A program made the position numbers and the translations under genes. DNA of 64,000 nucleotides from Glandiceps talaboti. Lineage: Eukaryota; Hemichordata; Enteropneusta; Spengelidae. How positions within the stretch are numbered: the stretch's first letter is position 1; each line of letters begins with the position of its first letter. This document shows, one piece after another, positions 22,829-33,387 of this stretch. Where the stretch lies: the NCBI RefSeq assembly GCF_964340395.1, contig NC_135566.1, positions 23,223,135 to 23,287,134 on the forward strand, read 5' to 3'. The notes below the pieces were generated by a model. It was not told where the DNA came from, made no database searches, and was given only the letters and a program-made list of their open reading frames with translations.

Positions 22829-24590
22829 TCCCTCATCAAACCTCAACGACTTGAAAGACACATGCTGCTCCAACGTAACAAAGGGGGTGGGTGGGTGTGT
22901 AGACGGCAGCGTTCTGCCAAGGTTTCCAACAAGTGGGGACAAAGGCTCGTTGGTTGCAAAAAGTGGTGTCATTTGACAGGGAGTAGGGTCAATTATTATT
23001 GTCTATGAAATACTAGTATTCACATAGATTATCTCAAACCACTATAGAGATACTGTGGTCTGAGATATTCCATTACGTATAGACCATTACCTAACTACAT
23101 AAAAAAAATTCCATTCATAATAACAGTTCCCACTAAGCTATTTTTTGAAAATTGTGTACTACACATTACACCTTAGAAAAAGAAGGCAATTAAGATTATG
23201 TAATTTTAAGTCATTTCTACAGAGTATATTATATATTGTTTAGAAATTTTTAATCTGAATATCAATGAATAGCAGTGCTCAAATTTATAATTCCCCCTTT
23301 TCAGACAAGGACAAAGAACAACTTCAAAATAAGTCACAGTGAACATATGATTGAATAAAAACGTTGAGAAATCCTAAACTTGTAACCACTTGTTTCATTT
23401 TTAAAATTGCTGGTACACTGCTGTGTTATCATTCCCTCTTCAAATTCATGACATTTTGAAGAAAAAAAATCCCTGACTTTAAAAAGTACCAAATGTGAAC
23501 AAAAAACGAAATGTGAATGAAATAATATACAGTCAAACAAACTTTAAAATAATTTATTTTTTATTAATTAACCGTTACTGGCTGTGTATCATGATTTGTT
23601 CCTGCTATATCAAATGACAGCATAGTTACATACTGTAAACTTGATACGGAAAGCTGACATTAGGTGTCCTTGAAACTCAGAACTTGAATCTTTAACTAAA
23701 ACTATCAACAACGTCAAAGTTGGGATGCTTTGTAAATACCACATTAATTTTTTTCTGCTTTGCACGACAAGTGCGTTCTTCATGTCTGACCGGGCCCACA
23801 TGCATCAGCCGTCTATAGTGGCCATGCCAGTGATTACGCATTGATTCAGTGCCCAACATTCACATGTGTCACTGTCAACATCATGCAACACGATCCCCTA
23901 ATACAGCTTTTTCGGAATCAAAATAAAGATGTACTCATTTAATCTAACCCATCAACAAATGAAAATCACAACCTGTCCCATAAATTTGGTTTACTAAGGC
24001 TTCTGAGCTGACGGTGGCAGATAGATGTTCTGGTAGCAAGTTCAGTGTTTCGCACACGTCAGTGAGTAGGTCAGAGGTCACAACAGTGACGGTAGACAAA
24101 ACATGTGACGAGAGACGTCCATTTCGACGTCTCATCTACTCCCTCTAATGTTTCAATTTGTAGATTAAGTTTATCAAAGTTGATCTTTTTGTGGCCTTTT
24201 TTATGTTAACAATAGAACTGCGCGTTGTCACTGTATCTTATATGATGTCAACAAAACTTTCCCTTACGCAGTCAGTATACTTCTTGTGGGATCAACGTCA
24301 GGGCCTGGCCCGGTCCGGCCGTGGACTTAGATAATTTTGATGTCTGCCGTAAAATGAATGCGCCACAGCGACGCAAGGTGGGAAAATTATTGCGTCATTT
24401 GTAATTTTAGGGGCCAATGTCACAAGGTCATGGCCTCGGCAGAACTGGTCTAAGACGCCATGAGGAACCTTACAATTCTGCTGTCCTCAGGGGTCGGTCG
24501 GAAATAAAAAACACTTTTTTTTTCTGATGTCGGAGCTGCAAATTAGGGTCGGTTGGGAGATGAGAAAAATAAAAATAAAAAGGGCCGCCC
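22829..24590. other. Intron sequence, mostly unassigned
   Basis: Contains a small minus-strand ORF (23944-24135, listed) and a locally GC- and CpG-richer patch near 24290-24440. Nothing else recognised. The 24490-24590 stretch (GGGTCGGTCGG, GGGTCGGTTGG) precedes the 5'-truncated DIRS element. Confidence 0.4.
23944..24135 (-). CDS. Small ORF, unrecognised
   Basis: 63 codons from ATG (MRRRNGRLSSHVLSTVTVVT, then a leucine-rich helix-like part including LLTDVCETLNLLPEH, ending HLLMG). Codon choice looks more ordered than the surroundings, and the CpG-richer patch lies just upstream on this strand. It might be a first exon (a possible donor GGGACAG|GTTGTG lies inside) or chance. No family recognised. 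Confidence 0.25.
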   Translation of the reverse strand: MRRRNGRLSSHVLSTVTVVTSDLLTDVCETLNLLPEHLSATVSSEALVNQIYGTGCDFHLLMG

Positions 24591-24624
24591 TTAGTGAGGG
24601 GGCTGGTGGAGAACAAACAATCCC

Positions 24625-25207
24625 ATGAGGCCAGTGGTGGTGAAAGGGTTAAGAGAGGCCATTCAAGGTCTGTTAGAAAAGGCTGCTATTCGTACAGTCA
24701 ACCTAAAGAACGAGGGACCAGGGTTTTTCAACCACCTGTTTCTGGTCCCCAAAAAGTCGGGAGGCTGGAGACCAATTCTCAACCTCTCCGTTCTCAATCG
24801 GTATCTGGTAGTCCCCAAGTTTCAAATGGAAACACCCAGAGCGGTGTTGGCTGCCATTCAGCCAGGCGATTGGATGGCGTCCATAGACTTAAAGGACGCT
24901 TATTTCCATATACCTATATATTATATTATATCCATATACCGCCTGCTACAAGTACCTCCGTTTTGCAATCGATGGACAGGTATACGAATACACGGTTCTC
25001 CCCTTTGGTCTGGCAACAGCACCACGAGTGTTTACAAGGGTGGCAGCAGTGCCAGTGGCGTGGTTACACCAACATTCAATTCTGTTACATCCCTATTTAG
25101 ACGACTGGTTACTGAGGGGGAATGAACGGGTCATACTAGCCACTCAGGTGGCCATGGCGACAGATCTTCTCCAAAGACAAGGATTTATTCTCACTTTAGA
25201 TCACTAG
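24625..25207 (+). pseudogene. DIRS-type reverse transcriptase (frameshifted)
   Basis: Frame of 24625 reads GLREAIQGLLEKAAIRTVN, FLVPKKSGGWRPILNLSVLN and DWMASIDLKDAYFHIPI. A short AT-rich duplication near 24915-24935 then shifts the frame. It continues CYKYLRFAIDGQVYEYTVL, PFGLATAPRVFTRV and HPYLDDWLL to a TAG at 25207. YLDDWL is the catalytic motif, and the LKDAYFHIPI/FGLATAP style is that of DIRS/Ngaro retrotransposons. The element is 5' truncated at about 24.6 kb; no ORF1 precedes it. It lies sense-opposed in intron 2 of the TIR gene. Confidence 0.9.
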
Positions 25208-25640
25208 TACCCCCCAACCCCGACATCTCCTTATTCACCGATGCATCAAACGAGGGATGGGGAGCGCATGTGGTATGTCATATGACAGCAGGTCGGTGGA
25301 ATTTAACCGAATGATGTCACCACATAAACTGGCTAGAACTGAAAGCAGTGTTCCTGGCCCTCCAGAAATTAGAGTTTCTGGTAGGAGGACATTGCATATT
25401 AGTACACTCTGACAAAACAACAGGAGTTGCTTACATAAAGAAAATGGGGGGGGGGGGGGGGACAGTCTCCCCAACTCTATGTTATCTGTTGTGGGATCTA
25501 ATGCTATGGTGTCAGGACAAAAAGATTACGCTAATAGCCAGACACCTACCAGGCAGGCTGAAAGGGATAGCCGATGCACTGTCCCGCCGCCGTCAGATAC
25601 GACAAACCGAATGGGAACCACAGAGTGTAGTAGATCTGAT
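25208..25640 (+). pseudogene. DIRS-type RNase H domain
   Basis: Directly after the RT: LFTDASNEGWGAHVV, an in-frame TGA, WLELKAVFLALQKL, VHSDKTTGVAYIKKMG, then HLPGRLKGIADALSRRRQIR. The four acidic positions of RNase H (FTDAS, LELKAV, HSDKTT, ADALSR) are visible. A run of 17 G at 25446-25462 has probably replaced part of the sequence. The usual spacer between RT and RNase H is much shortened, indicating a deletion at about 25207. Confidence 0.88.
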
Positions 25641-25961
25641 TTTCCATTGTTGGGGTCGCCCATCAATGGAGATCTCTTTGCCACACTCAAGAAAAGGAAA
25701 CTACCACTGTATGTGTCCCAGATCCAAGGGCAATGGCAGTAGATGCTCTCTCCATGTTGAGGGAGGGGATCATGGCATATGCCTTTCCACCAGTCATTCT
25801 GCTGCCCAGAGTTCTCGGGAAAATCCAGGAAGAGGGGCCAATGATTTTTCTAGTGGCACCTCTTTGGCCCACCAAAGCATGGTTCCCAACCGTTCTCAAT
25901 CTGTTGATAGCTTCTCCTTTCAAAATCCCACTGAGAGAGGATCTAATGACACAGGACAATG
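25641..25961 (+). pseudogene. DIRS-type connection region
   Basis: Frames switch near 25735. It reads GDLFATLKKRKLPLYVSQI, then AVDALSMLREGIMAYAFPP, LLPRVLGKIQEEGP, FLVAPLWPTKAWFPTVLNLL and PLREDLMTQDN. This is the stretch between RNase H and tyrosine recombinase in DIRS elements, where DLFAT...LPLYVS and APLWP...WFP are recurrent. It is cut at 25961 by a DNA element and continues at 26895. Confidence 0.85.
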
Positions 25962-26894
25962 CAGGGGTTTCATTTTAAGCCGGACGCCGGAGAAAGTACT
26001 CTTGTCATTTCTCCGGCTACATTTTTTCGAGATGATGACAGAAATGACGTGAAATTTAGTCAAAGACAATAGTAAACTGCCATGAACTCTTCGTAAGAAA
26101 TACATCGTGTGACAACAGATTGTGAACTTTGACTTAGTTTGATACTGCTGTCCAAGAAAGATGTCATTTGCGTCACTAATTATACCAATCAACAATGCAG
26201 TTACTGTATGGTATGTAATATGGGAATTTTTATTGGCTCGCGTTAATACTAAGGCAAGGGGTCACGAACTTCCTATTAACCAATGAATGCCAACGTTACA
26301 TGAAGATCAACCTAGGCACTGATTTCAATAATGGCGGATAGACGTTCAACGTTGTTGAAAAGGCCTCACAACGGTGCCAGAGGTCATTGTTTGATACAGG
26401 CTTCATTAAACGATCAAAGGGCCAATATAAAGGTAATGTGTTCATGTTTATCATAATTATTACCGTAGCTATGAGTTGTAATGTATACATGTGCTCGAAA
26501 ATCCACCATTTTGAACACGAACTGAGTGAAGGTGTAAGTTGAAACAATCACTAACTTAGTGGTCTCGCCAAGTTCATGGAATTACATCGACAGTTTTACA
26601 AATTTTCAAAACCTACCAATAAATCACGTAACACAAATTTTCTTCAGAGGAAACCTGACATATGTGTCATTTTTTCTAAATTAAAAATTTAACCAGTAAA
26701 TGACAATGTATAATTAAATGGTGTCCTCTAAATGGCCCCTGAAAGGTTTTTCACCATGGGAGGGGGGACACCCCACTCCCAAACCCACCCCCCCGCACCT
26801 GCATAGAACTAGCAGCCGTGTGCACGCATAGCGTGCACTTCTCTGCCTATTATTATCATTTCTCCCCCTACTTTAAAAATTAATGAAACCCCTG
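25962..26894. mobile_element. hAT-like MITE inside the DIRS element
   Basis: 933 bp with matching inverted ends: CAGGGGTTTCATT at 25962 and AATGAAACCCCTG ending at 26894. It separates ...LMTQD from ...NIIHPNTELFHLHVFRL of the DIRS polyprotein. GGACA is found next to both ends, a weak trace of a target duplication. No transposase inside, so non-autonomous. Confidence 0.75.
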
Positions 26895-28030
26895 GACAGG
26901 AACATCATTCACCCGAACACAGAGTTGTTTCATCTTCACGTGTTTCGGTTGTCGAACAATCGCTCATGGAGAAAGGCTTTTCTGGAGAGTCTGCAGCCAT
27001 TATTGCCAGACCTCAGAGACCCAGTACACTGGCTACATACAATGAGAAATGGCAATTCTTCTGTAGTTGGTGTGACAGAAAACAGATTAGTCCTGTCAAA
27101 GTCACTAACAGGCAGTTAGCTGACTTCCTTCTTTTTCTTTTTGTCACAAAAAAAGTACTCTCCCAATACTTAATTAAGTATATCGGTCAGCCATTGCAGC
27201 CACCATTAAAAGTATTGGAGGAGACGATTTTGGACCGGACAAAATCTTCTCCAACATGATTCGCCACTTCCTTCTTAAGCGTCCTCCCTGTAAACAAACA
27301 GTTCCACAGTGGAGTCTGCCACTGGTTTTACAAGCATTACAGGAACCCCCTTTCGAGCCCATGGGTTCTGTGTCACTGAAAACACTTACTCTCAAAACAG
27401 TTTTTCTTGTTGCCTTGGCATCTGGTGCAATCCATGCCCTGTGTATTAGTGAGGGTCATATTAATCTCTCTTGGACAGCAGCAGTAACGTAACGCATACT
27501 GCGCCAGGATTTCTGGCCAAGAACCAGGTTTTGGGGTCAATGCCTAATCCGATCATGATCAAGACATTGGATGACTTTGTTGGGCGAGACAAAGTAGAAC
27601 GGACTCTATGTCCAGTTAGAGCACTTCGCTGGTATTTAGATCGATCTAAGTTCATTTAGGGTAGGACACAGCTGTTCACACCGTTTCCCCCATTCAGTTA
27701 AAGATGACTGCTCCCCAGCAGATATTTCTAAATGGATTGTTGATACTGTCAAGTGGGCTTACATACAATGTAGAAGCCCAACAGGATCACTTATCTCCTC
27801 ACAGAGTCACAGCTCATAAAGTAAGAGCTATTGCTGCCTCATGGGCCCTAAGATCAGGCATGCCTGTGGCTGACATTTTACAAGCAGGCACATGGAGATC
27901 TCCTAATTTGTTTATTAGCTATTATCTGTGGGATATGTCTGACCATCCTGAGGATCTAGCCACTCTAGGTCCACTTAGCATTAGCCAGAATATCACATTA
28001 ACAGGTCATACAGAGACACCCACCACCTAG
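26895..28030 (+). pseudogene. DIRS-type tyrosine recombinase
   Basis: Reads HPNTELFHLHVFRLS, IARPQRPSTLATYNEKWQ, FCSWCDRKQISP (N-terminal SAM-like part), then SNMIRHFLLKRPPCKQTVP, KTVFLVALASGAIHALCIS and NQVLGSMPNPIMIKTLDD. The C-terminal core is HRVTAHKVRAIAASWAL, DILQAGTWRSPNLFISYYL. HKVR, the W of AGTW and the Tyr of FISYYL match the active-site H-x-x-R, W/H and nucleophile. The first catalytic arginine expected in ASGRR-SE-HAL is gone (ASGAIHAL), so the enzyme would be dead even without the frameshifts near 27120, 27260 and 27490. YR downstream of RNase H identifies the DIRS order. Confidence 0.9.
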
Positions 28031-28371
28031 CTGGTGACAAATTCTGTATCCTATTGTAAGAATATTTAGGTGAGTATCTTTCTGGAAACAGAATTGTCGT
28101 TTCTCACGACACTAATTTCTGTTGAAGGAAAGATACTCACCTAACAGTCCTTCCCTCCTTCCTCACTGTCTTAGTATAGTTGGGTTTCTGGACTAAGATT
28201 GTGTTTCATAGTGCAACTGGTCTTCCAACGTTGAGGGCAGTAATTGTAGGAGATGGGTTAATAAAGTTTTATTGGAAAAGCATCGGGAATTGCAAGCAAA
28301 TCCTATTGTATGAATATTTAGGTGAGCATCTTTCCTTCAACAGAAATTAGTTTCGGAAGAAACGACAATTA
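28031..28371 (+). repeat. DIRS terminal region with direct and inverted repeats
   Basis: TCCTATTGTAAGAATATTTA at 28049 recurs at 28301 (direct). TTAGGTGAGCATCTTTCC at 28318, continuing to about 28370, is the inverse of 28090-28144 (about 54 bp, few mismatches). The first copy also folds on itself: TTAGGTGAGTATCTTTC pairs with GAAAGATACTCACCTAA around a loop. Complex direct and inverted termini are expected for YR retrotransposons, which lack ordinary LTRs. Confidence 0.8.
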
Positions 28372-28727
28372 ATGTTGGGTTCTTATATAGCGCTTTCCCA
28401 CTACGTGCTCAAAGTGCTTTACCATTATTACCCCTGGCTCAGTTCAGAACGGCACAAAGGCCCTTTAGCCTTCCTCAACTCCCCGGGGAGCATACAATCC
28501 ATTGCAGCCATTTAAGCGCATAGGATGAAAGCCTTCACATTGCAACCTACATCCTACCAGGTCCCAAGTTATACAGCTGGGTTGACTGAGGCACAGTTGT
28601 GGTTCAAATCTTGCCCAAGGACTTTAGCCACTCAGAAACAAACAGCAGGCAGCGACGGGGCTCGAACCTGCAGCCTGTAGATTCCAAGCCAGTCACGCTA
28701 ACCATTCACCCATCATGACTCCACCAT
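28372..28727 (-). mobile_element. tRNA-derived SINE with 8-bp target duplication
   Basis: On the minus strand the element begins near 28727 with a pol III A-box-like TGGGTGAATGGTTAGCG and a B box GGTTCGAGCCCC, as in tRNA-derived SINEs. The other end carries the TTATATAGCGCTTTCCCA motif. GACAATTA flanks it on both sides (28364-28371 and 28728-28735). It inserted into the terminal region of the DIRS element. 356 bp. Confidence 0.85.
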
Positions 28728-28829
28728 GACAATTATGACACAATTGAAGCTTGTAAAAAACATCATACTGCACTCGGCCTATGCTACATGAAGCTGTGAT
28801 AATTTCATTTACTGCACATGTGCAATGAA

Positions 28830-29114
28830 CATAGAACGTCTTCCAAGGTTATGAAAGACATATTGCTATTATGGAGTCGATCATTTCCCTGATGATACAA
28901 CAGATTTAAAGCTAAAAACTGATCAATAGATTGTTTTGTAAGGAATGCAATCTGCCTTTTAACAATTTCAAGCATAATTTTGAAAATGATCGAAACATTC
29001 TGAGCTATTGCATTGCAGCAAAATCTAGCGGTCCAGTTGGGCAGGTCTTTCTAGAATCTTCCAGTCCAGCCTGAAGATTTAGTGGCCCTGGGCCGACATT
29101 AATTTCGAGCCCTG
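28830..29114 (+). repeat. Dispersed repeat ending in TTCGAGCCCTG (copy 2)
   Basis: Second copy of the repeat at 22590-22828, with an extra stretch (GGTCCAGTTGGGCAGGTCTT to GGCCGAC) before the shared terminal ATTAATTTCGAGCCCTG. Likely the right end of a hAT-like element. Confidence 0.7.
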
Positions 29115-29400
29115 CAAGACCATAAGAAATGTGCACAAAAACAAAAGTATTGCATGACAAGAATTAAAAGTGGAACCATTGAGTGGAAATTGTAGGAAAT
29201 TCCAGTAAATTTTTTCTTTTAAATTACTCCTGCAATGTGTGCTTTCCTGGTTAAATTACTGTTTTTACAAATTCCAATGAAAGATATACAATCAGTACAT
29301 TGTCACAGTGACTGATTCATGTTAATTATTTTCCACAAAAACACCATTCAAGATGCCAACTTTGCATGTTCCCTTTTAGAATAGTCTTTTGGTGTCTTAC

Positions 29401-29504
29401 CTTAGCATCCACAATAGCTTCTCCAATTTTACTGAGGAAGTCCACTCCGGCACCAAGGCCTACCTCATCCACCCAGACACTGACACCTGATGACTCTAAG
29501 GATT
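29401..29504 (-). CDS. TIR protein exon 2 (BB-loop exon)
   Basis: Minus-strand exon of 104 nt, acceptor TTATTTCAG|AATCC, donor GCTAAG|GTAAGA. Enters in phase 1 and leaves in phase 0. With the last base of exon 1 it gives E-SLESSGVSVWVDEVGLGAG, then VDFLSKIGEAIVDAK. SGVSVWVDEVGLGAG is the second strand plus BB loop (box 2) of a TIR domain. Residues 55-89 of the predicted protein. Confidence 0.92.
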
Positions 29505-30600
29505 CTGAAATAATCCAGATCCAAAAATTAGAATGTCCTCCTAAAGTTTTAAAAAATCAGTAAATGACATAAAAACATCTCTAGATAATTTTGATTTTGT
29601 TCCTCATAACCAACCCCACATGACAATACCTTCATTATAAAATAATGCACTCTGTGGCCAGATCAGTGTTTGATCTAGGATTTGTAAAATAGGGGCCATG
29701 AGGGCCCCTGCTTATCAAAAGGGAGGCCATTTAAAAAAAGGGGGGGGGGGGACATGAAAAATGGACCAATTTTAGCCTATATTTAGGTGTCCAAATATCA
29801 AATTGTTGATAAAGACACATCATTTGGAAAGCTAGATATTATGTGTACCTGAATTGTGTGAATACTGGAATGCCAAAATGTAAAGGTGTGCTAACAGTAT
29901 TAGTTGTAGGAAGATACCAACCATACTACATATCAATGGATGATAGGCTGCATGACAACAAACAAAAGACAGGTAGGTATTTTTTAGAATTCTTTATTGC
30001 AACAAGCAACTACATTTTTGTGTATATTAAAGTTGTAATAGTACAACATCATCACAAAAAGTGCCAATTCTGCCAGGATCAAATTTTCCTCAACTTTTAA
30101 CGAAGCTTGTTTAAAGTACTTCACTTGCACTCTTTTACAGAATTCTGGTGGTCTTTGTCATTTGCATGTATGGTTAGAGTTTTGAGGTCTTATAATTTCT
30201 ACAACCTCTCACTAATAATTAAATTGATTGTTCCTTGGTTTCCTTACAGGTATGATAAACCTTGCCCCTCATCTTCAAAATGCAGTCAGTGCCTCATGGT
30301 CAGCCATCTCCTAAAAAGAGAGAGAAGTTTGACTGATTTGAAATTTTGTTGTCAATATATTTTGCCTAAAATAAAATCAAGCATCATGTTATGTAAATCT
30401 TATGGTATACATCAGCTTTCAACCAATGAAAAATATTGAGTCTGTCATTGAAAAATAAATCACTGTATTGGTGATCAATTTAGAGTACATGGAAAATGAG
30501 GTTTTCATGAAAAAAGACTGAAAGGATAGGCAGCACTGTCCATCTTAATCAATATTAATAAACACTTTAACTTTGAAATGTGTCTGCTGATACAAAGAAA
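29505..30600. other. Intron 1 sequence, weak plus-strand exon candidates
   Basis: No confirmed gene. A plus-strand stretch at about 29843-29970 is open and ends at a donor-like AAGACAG|GTAGG. Its best frame does not match the phase of the exon pair at 30140-30313. A G run lies at 29740-29751. Confidence 0.35.
30140..30313 (+). CDS. Candidate exon pair: membrane segment plus short tail
   Basis: After acceptor TTTTACAG the plus strand reads ILVVFVICMYG. A 77-bp candidate intron (GTTAGA...TTACAG) follows, then MINLAPHLQNAVSASWSAIS and TAA. Together they resemble a transmembrane helix with a 20-residue tail. No upstream partner of matching phase was found and no family is recognised. Prediction only. 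Confidence 0.25.
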
Positions 30601-30601
30601 A

Positions 30602-31992
30602 AATACCGCCGATAGCGTTGTAGCACAACTGTACAGTTTTTTAAAAATGTTTATCCATATGCTAGTCCATGCTAACAATAGGTGTTCATTTGCTGAATGA
30701 CTATCCAGTTGCCTATCCAACCATGTTGATATCTTTATGATATATACTATCATTTGGCCGTTGCTATGGGCGTGGTCATGTTGTTAGATATATTTGCATA
30801 CATTTGTGTATGTTTTTGTTCACTTGTGTATGAATTCCTGATATTATCTTTGCAATATATGTCATCATTTGGCTGTTGCTATGGGCGTGGTCTTGTTGCT
30901 AGGCATATTTACATACATTTTTTGAATGTTTATTCAATTGTCTATAAATCCCCGGTTATCTTTGCAAAATATGTGATCATTTGGCTGTTGCTATGGGTGT
31001 GGTCTTGTTGCTACGCATTTACATACATTTTTGAATTGTCTATTAAACCCTGTATGAAATACACCACCGTTTAGCTGTTGCTATGGGTGTGGTCATGGTT
31101 GCTAGGGTATTTACATTCATTTTTTGAATGTTTATTCATTTGTCTTTCTATTCCTGTTATCTTTGCAATATACATGATTTGGCTGTTGCTATGGGCGTGG
31201 TCTTGTTGCTAGGCAAATTTACATACATTTTTTGAATGTTTATTCAATTGTCTATTAAACCCTGTTGTTATCTTTGTGAAATACACCACCATTTGGCTGT
31301 TGCTATGGGCGTGGTCATGGTTGCTGGGGTATTTGCATATATTTTTTGAATGTTTACTCACTTGCCTACCAGATGATGTTGTTATTTGACCAAAATATAC
31401 TGCCATTTGGTTGTTGCTAAAGGGCGTGGTCATGGTTGCTAGGGTTAATTTTGTCAAAATGTTTTAAAGAAAATATGCAGAATAACACTTTCAGAAACAT
31501 CTCGCCAAGTTTCAGACTCATTGACCAAGTACTTTTTGAGATATAAGTTTTTGACCAAAAATGAACATTCTTACGCCTTATTTTCATATCACTCATGGAA
31601 AACATTGTACGCTTCATATTTCTTCATCCATACATCCCTAGATGCATTCCCATTAAATTTCAGCCCAATCTGCTCAGTAATTATGGAATTACAGATTTTT
31701 ATCCAAAAAGACACATTTTTAGCCCTAATTTGCATATTACTGATGGAATCATCATATCATGAACAAATCTTACTTTACACCCCTTAAGAATGTTCACACT
31801 ATATTTCGCACCAATCTGCCCAGTAGTTTCTGAGTTAAAGTTTTTTGACCAAAAATCACATTTTTTTACCCAAATCACAGACCTGTGATGCGATCACTTT
31901 GATTTGAACAATTTCCCAACTAGGCACCCAAGTTAATCAGTTCAGTGGATTTTGACTTTAAGTTGTTTACACACGGTTCAGTTGTGCTAAAA
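30602..31992 (+). repeat. Family B element, copy 1
   Basis: Starts ATACCGCCGATAGCGTTG then TAGCACAACTG. Ends TTCAGTTGTGCTAAAA, the inverse of that 5' motif. The middle holds several imperfect tandem units of about 112 bp built around GGCTGTTGCTATGGGCGTGG (for example near 30755, 30870, 30980, 31070, 31185 and 31300). The 3' part has conserved TTTCAGCCCAATCTGCTCAG blocks. The CA/CAGA repeat and left half of the 3' hairpin are deleted here. Confidence 0.88.
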
Positions 31993-32202
31993 AATGATGT
32001 TGTTTTTTTAAAATAAAAGATAATGAAGGATATCAATGAGAGCACAGTACATCGTTAATTGCCATTACGGTCTCTATATTATGACACTTTGGGAATAGGG
32101 AAGTACGCGATGCGTATCTGTAGGTATACGCAACTCTTTAGAGTTTTGAAATCCACTGTGCCACCCTAATTTCCCAATATAATTTGTTTATTTGTATTCA
32201 GC

Positions 32203-32502
32203 TTTGTATCCAACTAACCAATGACCTTCAACAACAATATCCCAATCTCAGTGCCCTGGCAGACAATCTACCTGGTATTCTGGAAACAAAAAAGAGAAAT
32301 CAACTTACCAGTGAAACACTCGACAAGTTACTCCGTGGCAAAGTTCTGGGTGGACCTAGATAGATTTCCATATGAGGAAGCATTCCTTAGCTGGCAAAGC
32401 GGCAAGGGAAGACGTCTGCTAGCAGTTGACAAAGACATGGATATGATTGTGGAGCAGAATCTGATGGCTATATTTAATTTGTCACCCATGTATTATAATT
32501 AA
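32203..32502 (+). pseudogene. Unrecognised frameshifted coding remnant
   Basis: After TGTATTCAG (acceptor-like) one frame reads LCIQLTNDLQQQYPNLSALA, DNLPGILETKKRNQLTSETL and DKLLRGKVLGGPR, then a stop. The reading moves to another frame as DRFPYEEAFLSWQSGKGRRL and LAVDKDMDMIVEQNLMAIF. Amino-acid content is clearly protein-like and the two halves look continuous. I do not recognise the family; an unidentified retroelement or a host gene fragment are both possible. Confidence 0.45.
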
Positions 32503-32505
32503 TAA

Positions 32506-32960
32506 CAAGTCATTGAAAATGACATAGTCCCCACTATGATTGGGTTTTAAGGAATTATCACTACTCTGATCACGCAACAACACTTGTGAACCTAAATCAA
32601 ACAGACTTAGATATGTTGTGTCTGCTTGTTGGACATCGAACATGCCTACAACAATAAAGGATGGGTCGGGTATGGGGGATCATATCACGATGAAAATGGA
32701 TATGCACATGTATGTCATAACTATAGAACACTGTCCTAATACCAACTTTGAATGAGATCTGTTCAAGCATGTCTGAGTTATGGCTTTGGACATAGAAAAA
32801 TTGCAAACAAAATGGCTGCCAGGCGGCCATATTGGATCGTATCACAACAACAATGAATATGCACATGTATGTCATAGAACACTGTCCTAATACCAACTTT
32901 GAATGAGATCTGTTCAAGCATATCTGAGTTATGGCTTTAGACAGGGAAAATTTGCAAACA
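32506..32960 (+). repeat. Family C element, 5' half
   Basis: CAAGTCATTGAAAATGACAT then AGTCCCCACTATGATTGGG, two AACACTGTCCTAATACCAAC blocks, and a CAAAATGGCTGCCAGGCGGC motif. It stops at GCAAACA (32960), where family A copy 1 begins. The 3' half resumes at 36718. Confidence 0.85.
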
Positions 32961-33387
32961 CCAGATTTAAACTGAATGCCTCCCGTAAGGGAATCACTAA
33001 TTATGCAAATAACTCATTAAACTAAAAAAAAAACTATGGTAACAGGCTTTGTTTTTTGGACAAGTGTGCTTTCTTAGGTTAATGTATGTAAGAGTGTATG
33101 ATACTGCTTAATTACTGAATATCATTCATTATTCAAATACTCATTAAAGGAAAAAGTTGTAGCAACAAACTTCAAAGGACAGGTACGTATTATTATGGTT
33201 GATGTACGTATCACATTATACGAAATTTGAAGCTTGCATTTTTAAGATACAACCTAGTTACCTAAAATCATTAATTATGCACATTTTTCATTAAAACTAA
33301 GCTATATAAAAGATTTTATAGGGCATATCCGCTTTGTTATGGTTAACGTATGTACTAAATTGTATTGAAATTGAAGTATGCAGCCTT

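Noticed and set aside
24594-25100. 168-codon ORF overlapping the DIRS reverse transcriptase
   Set aside because: Shadow frame. The conserved RT motifs are in the frames starting at 24625 and, after the shift, at about 24950.
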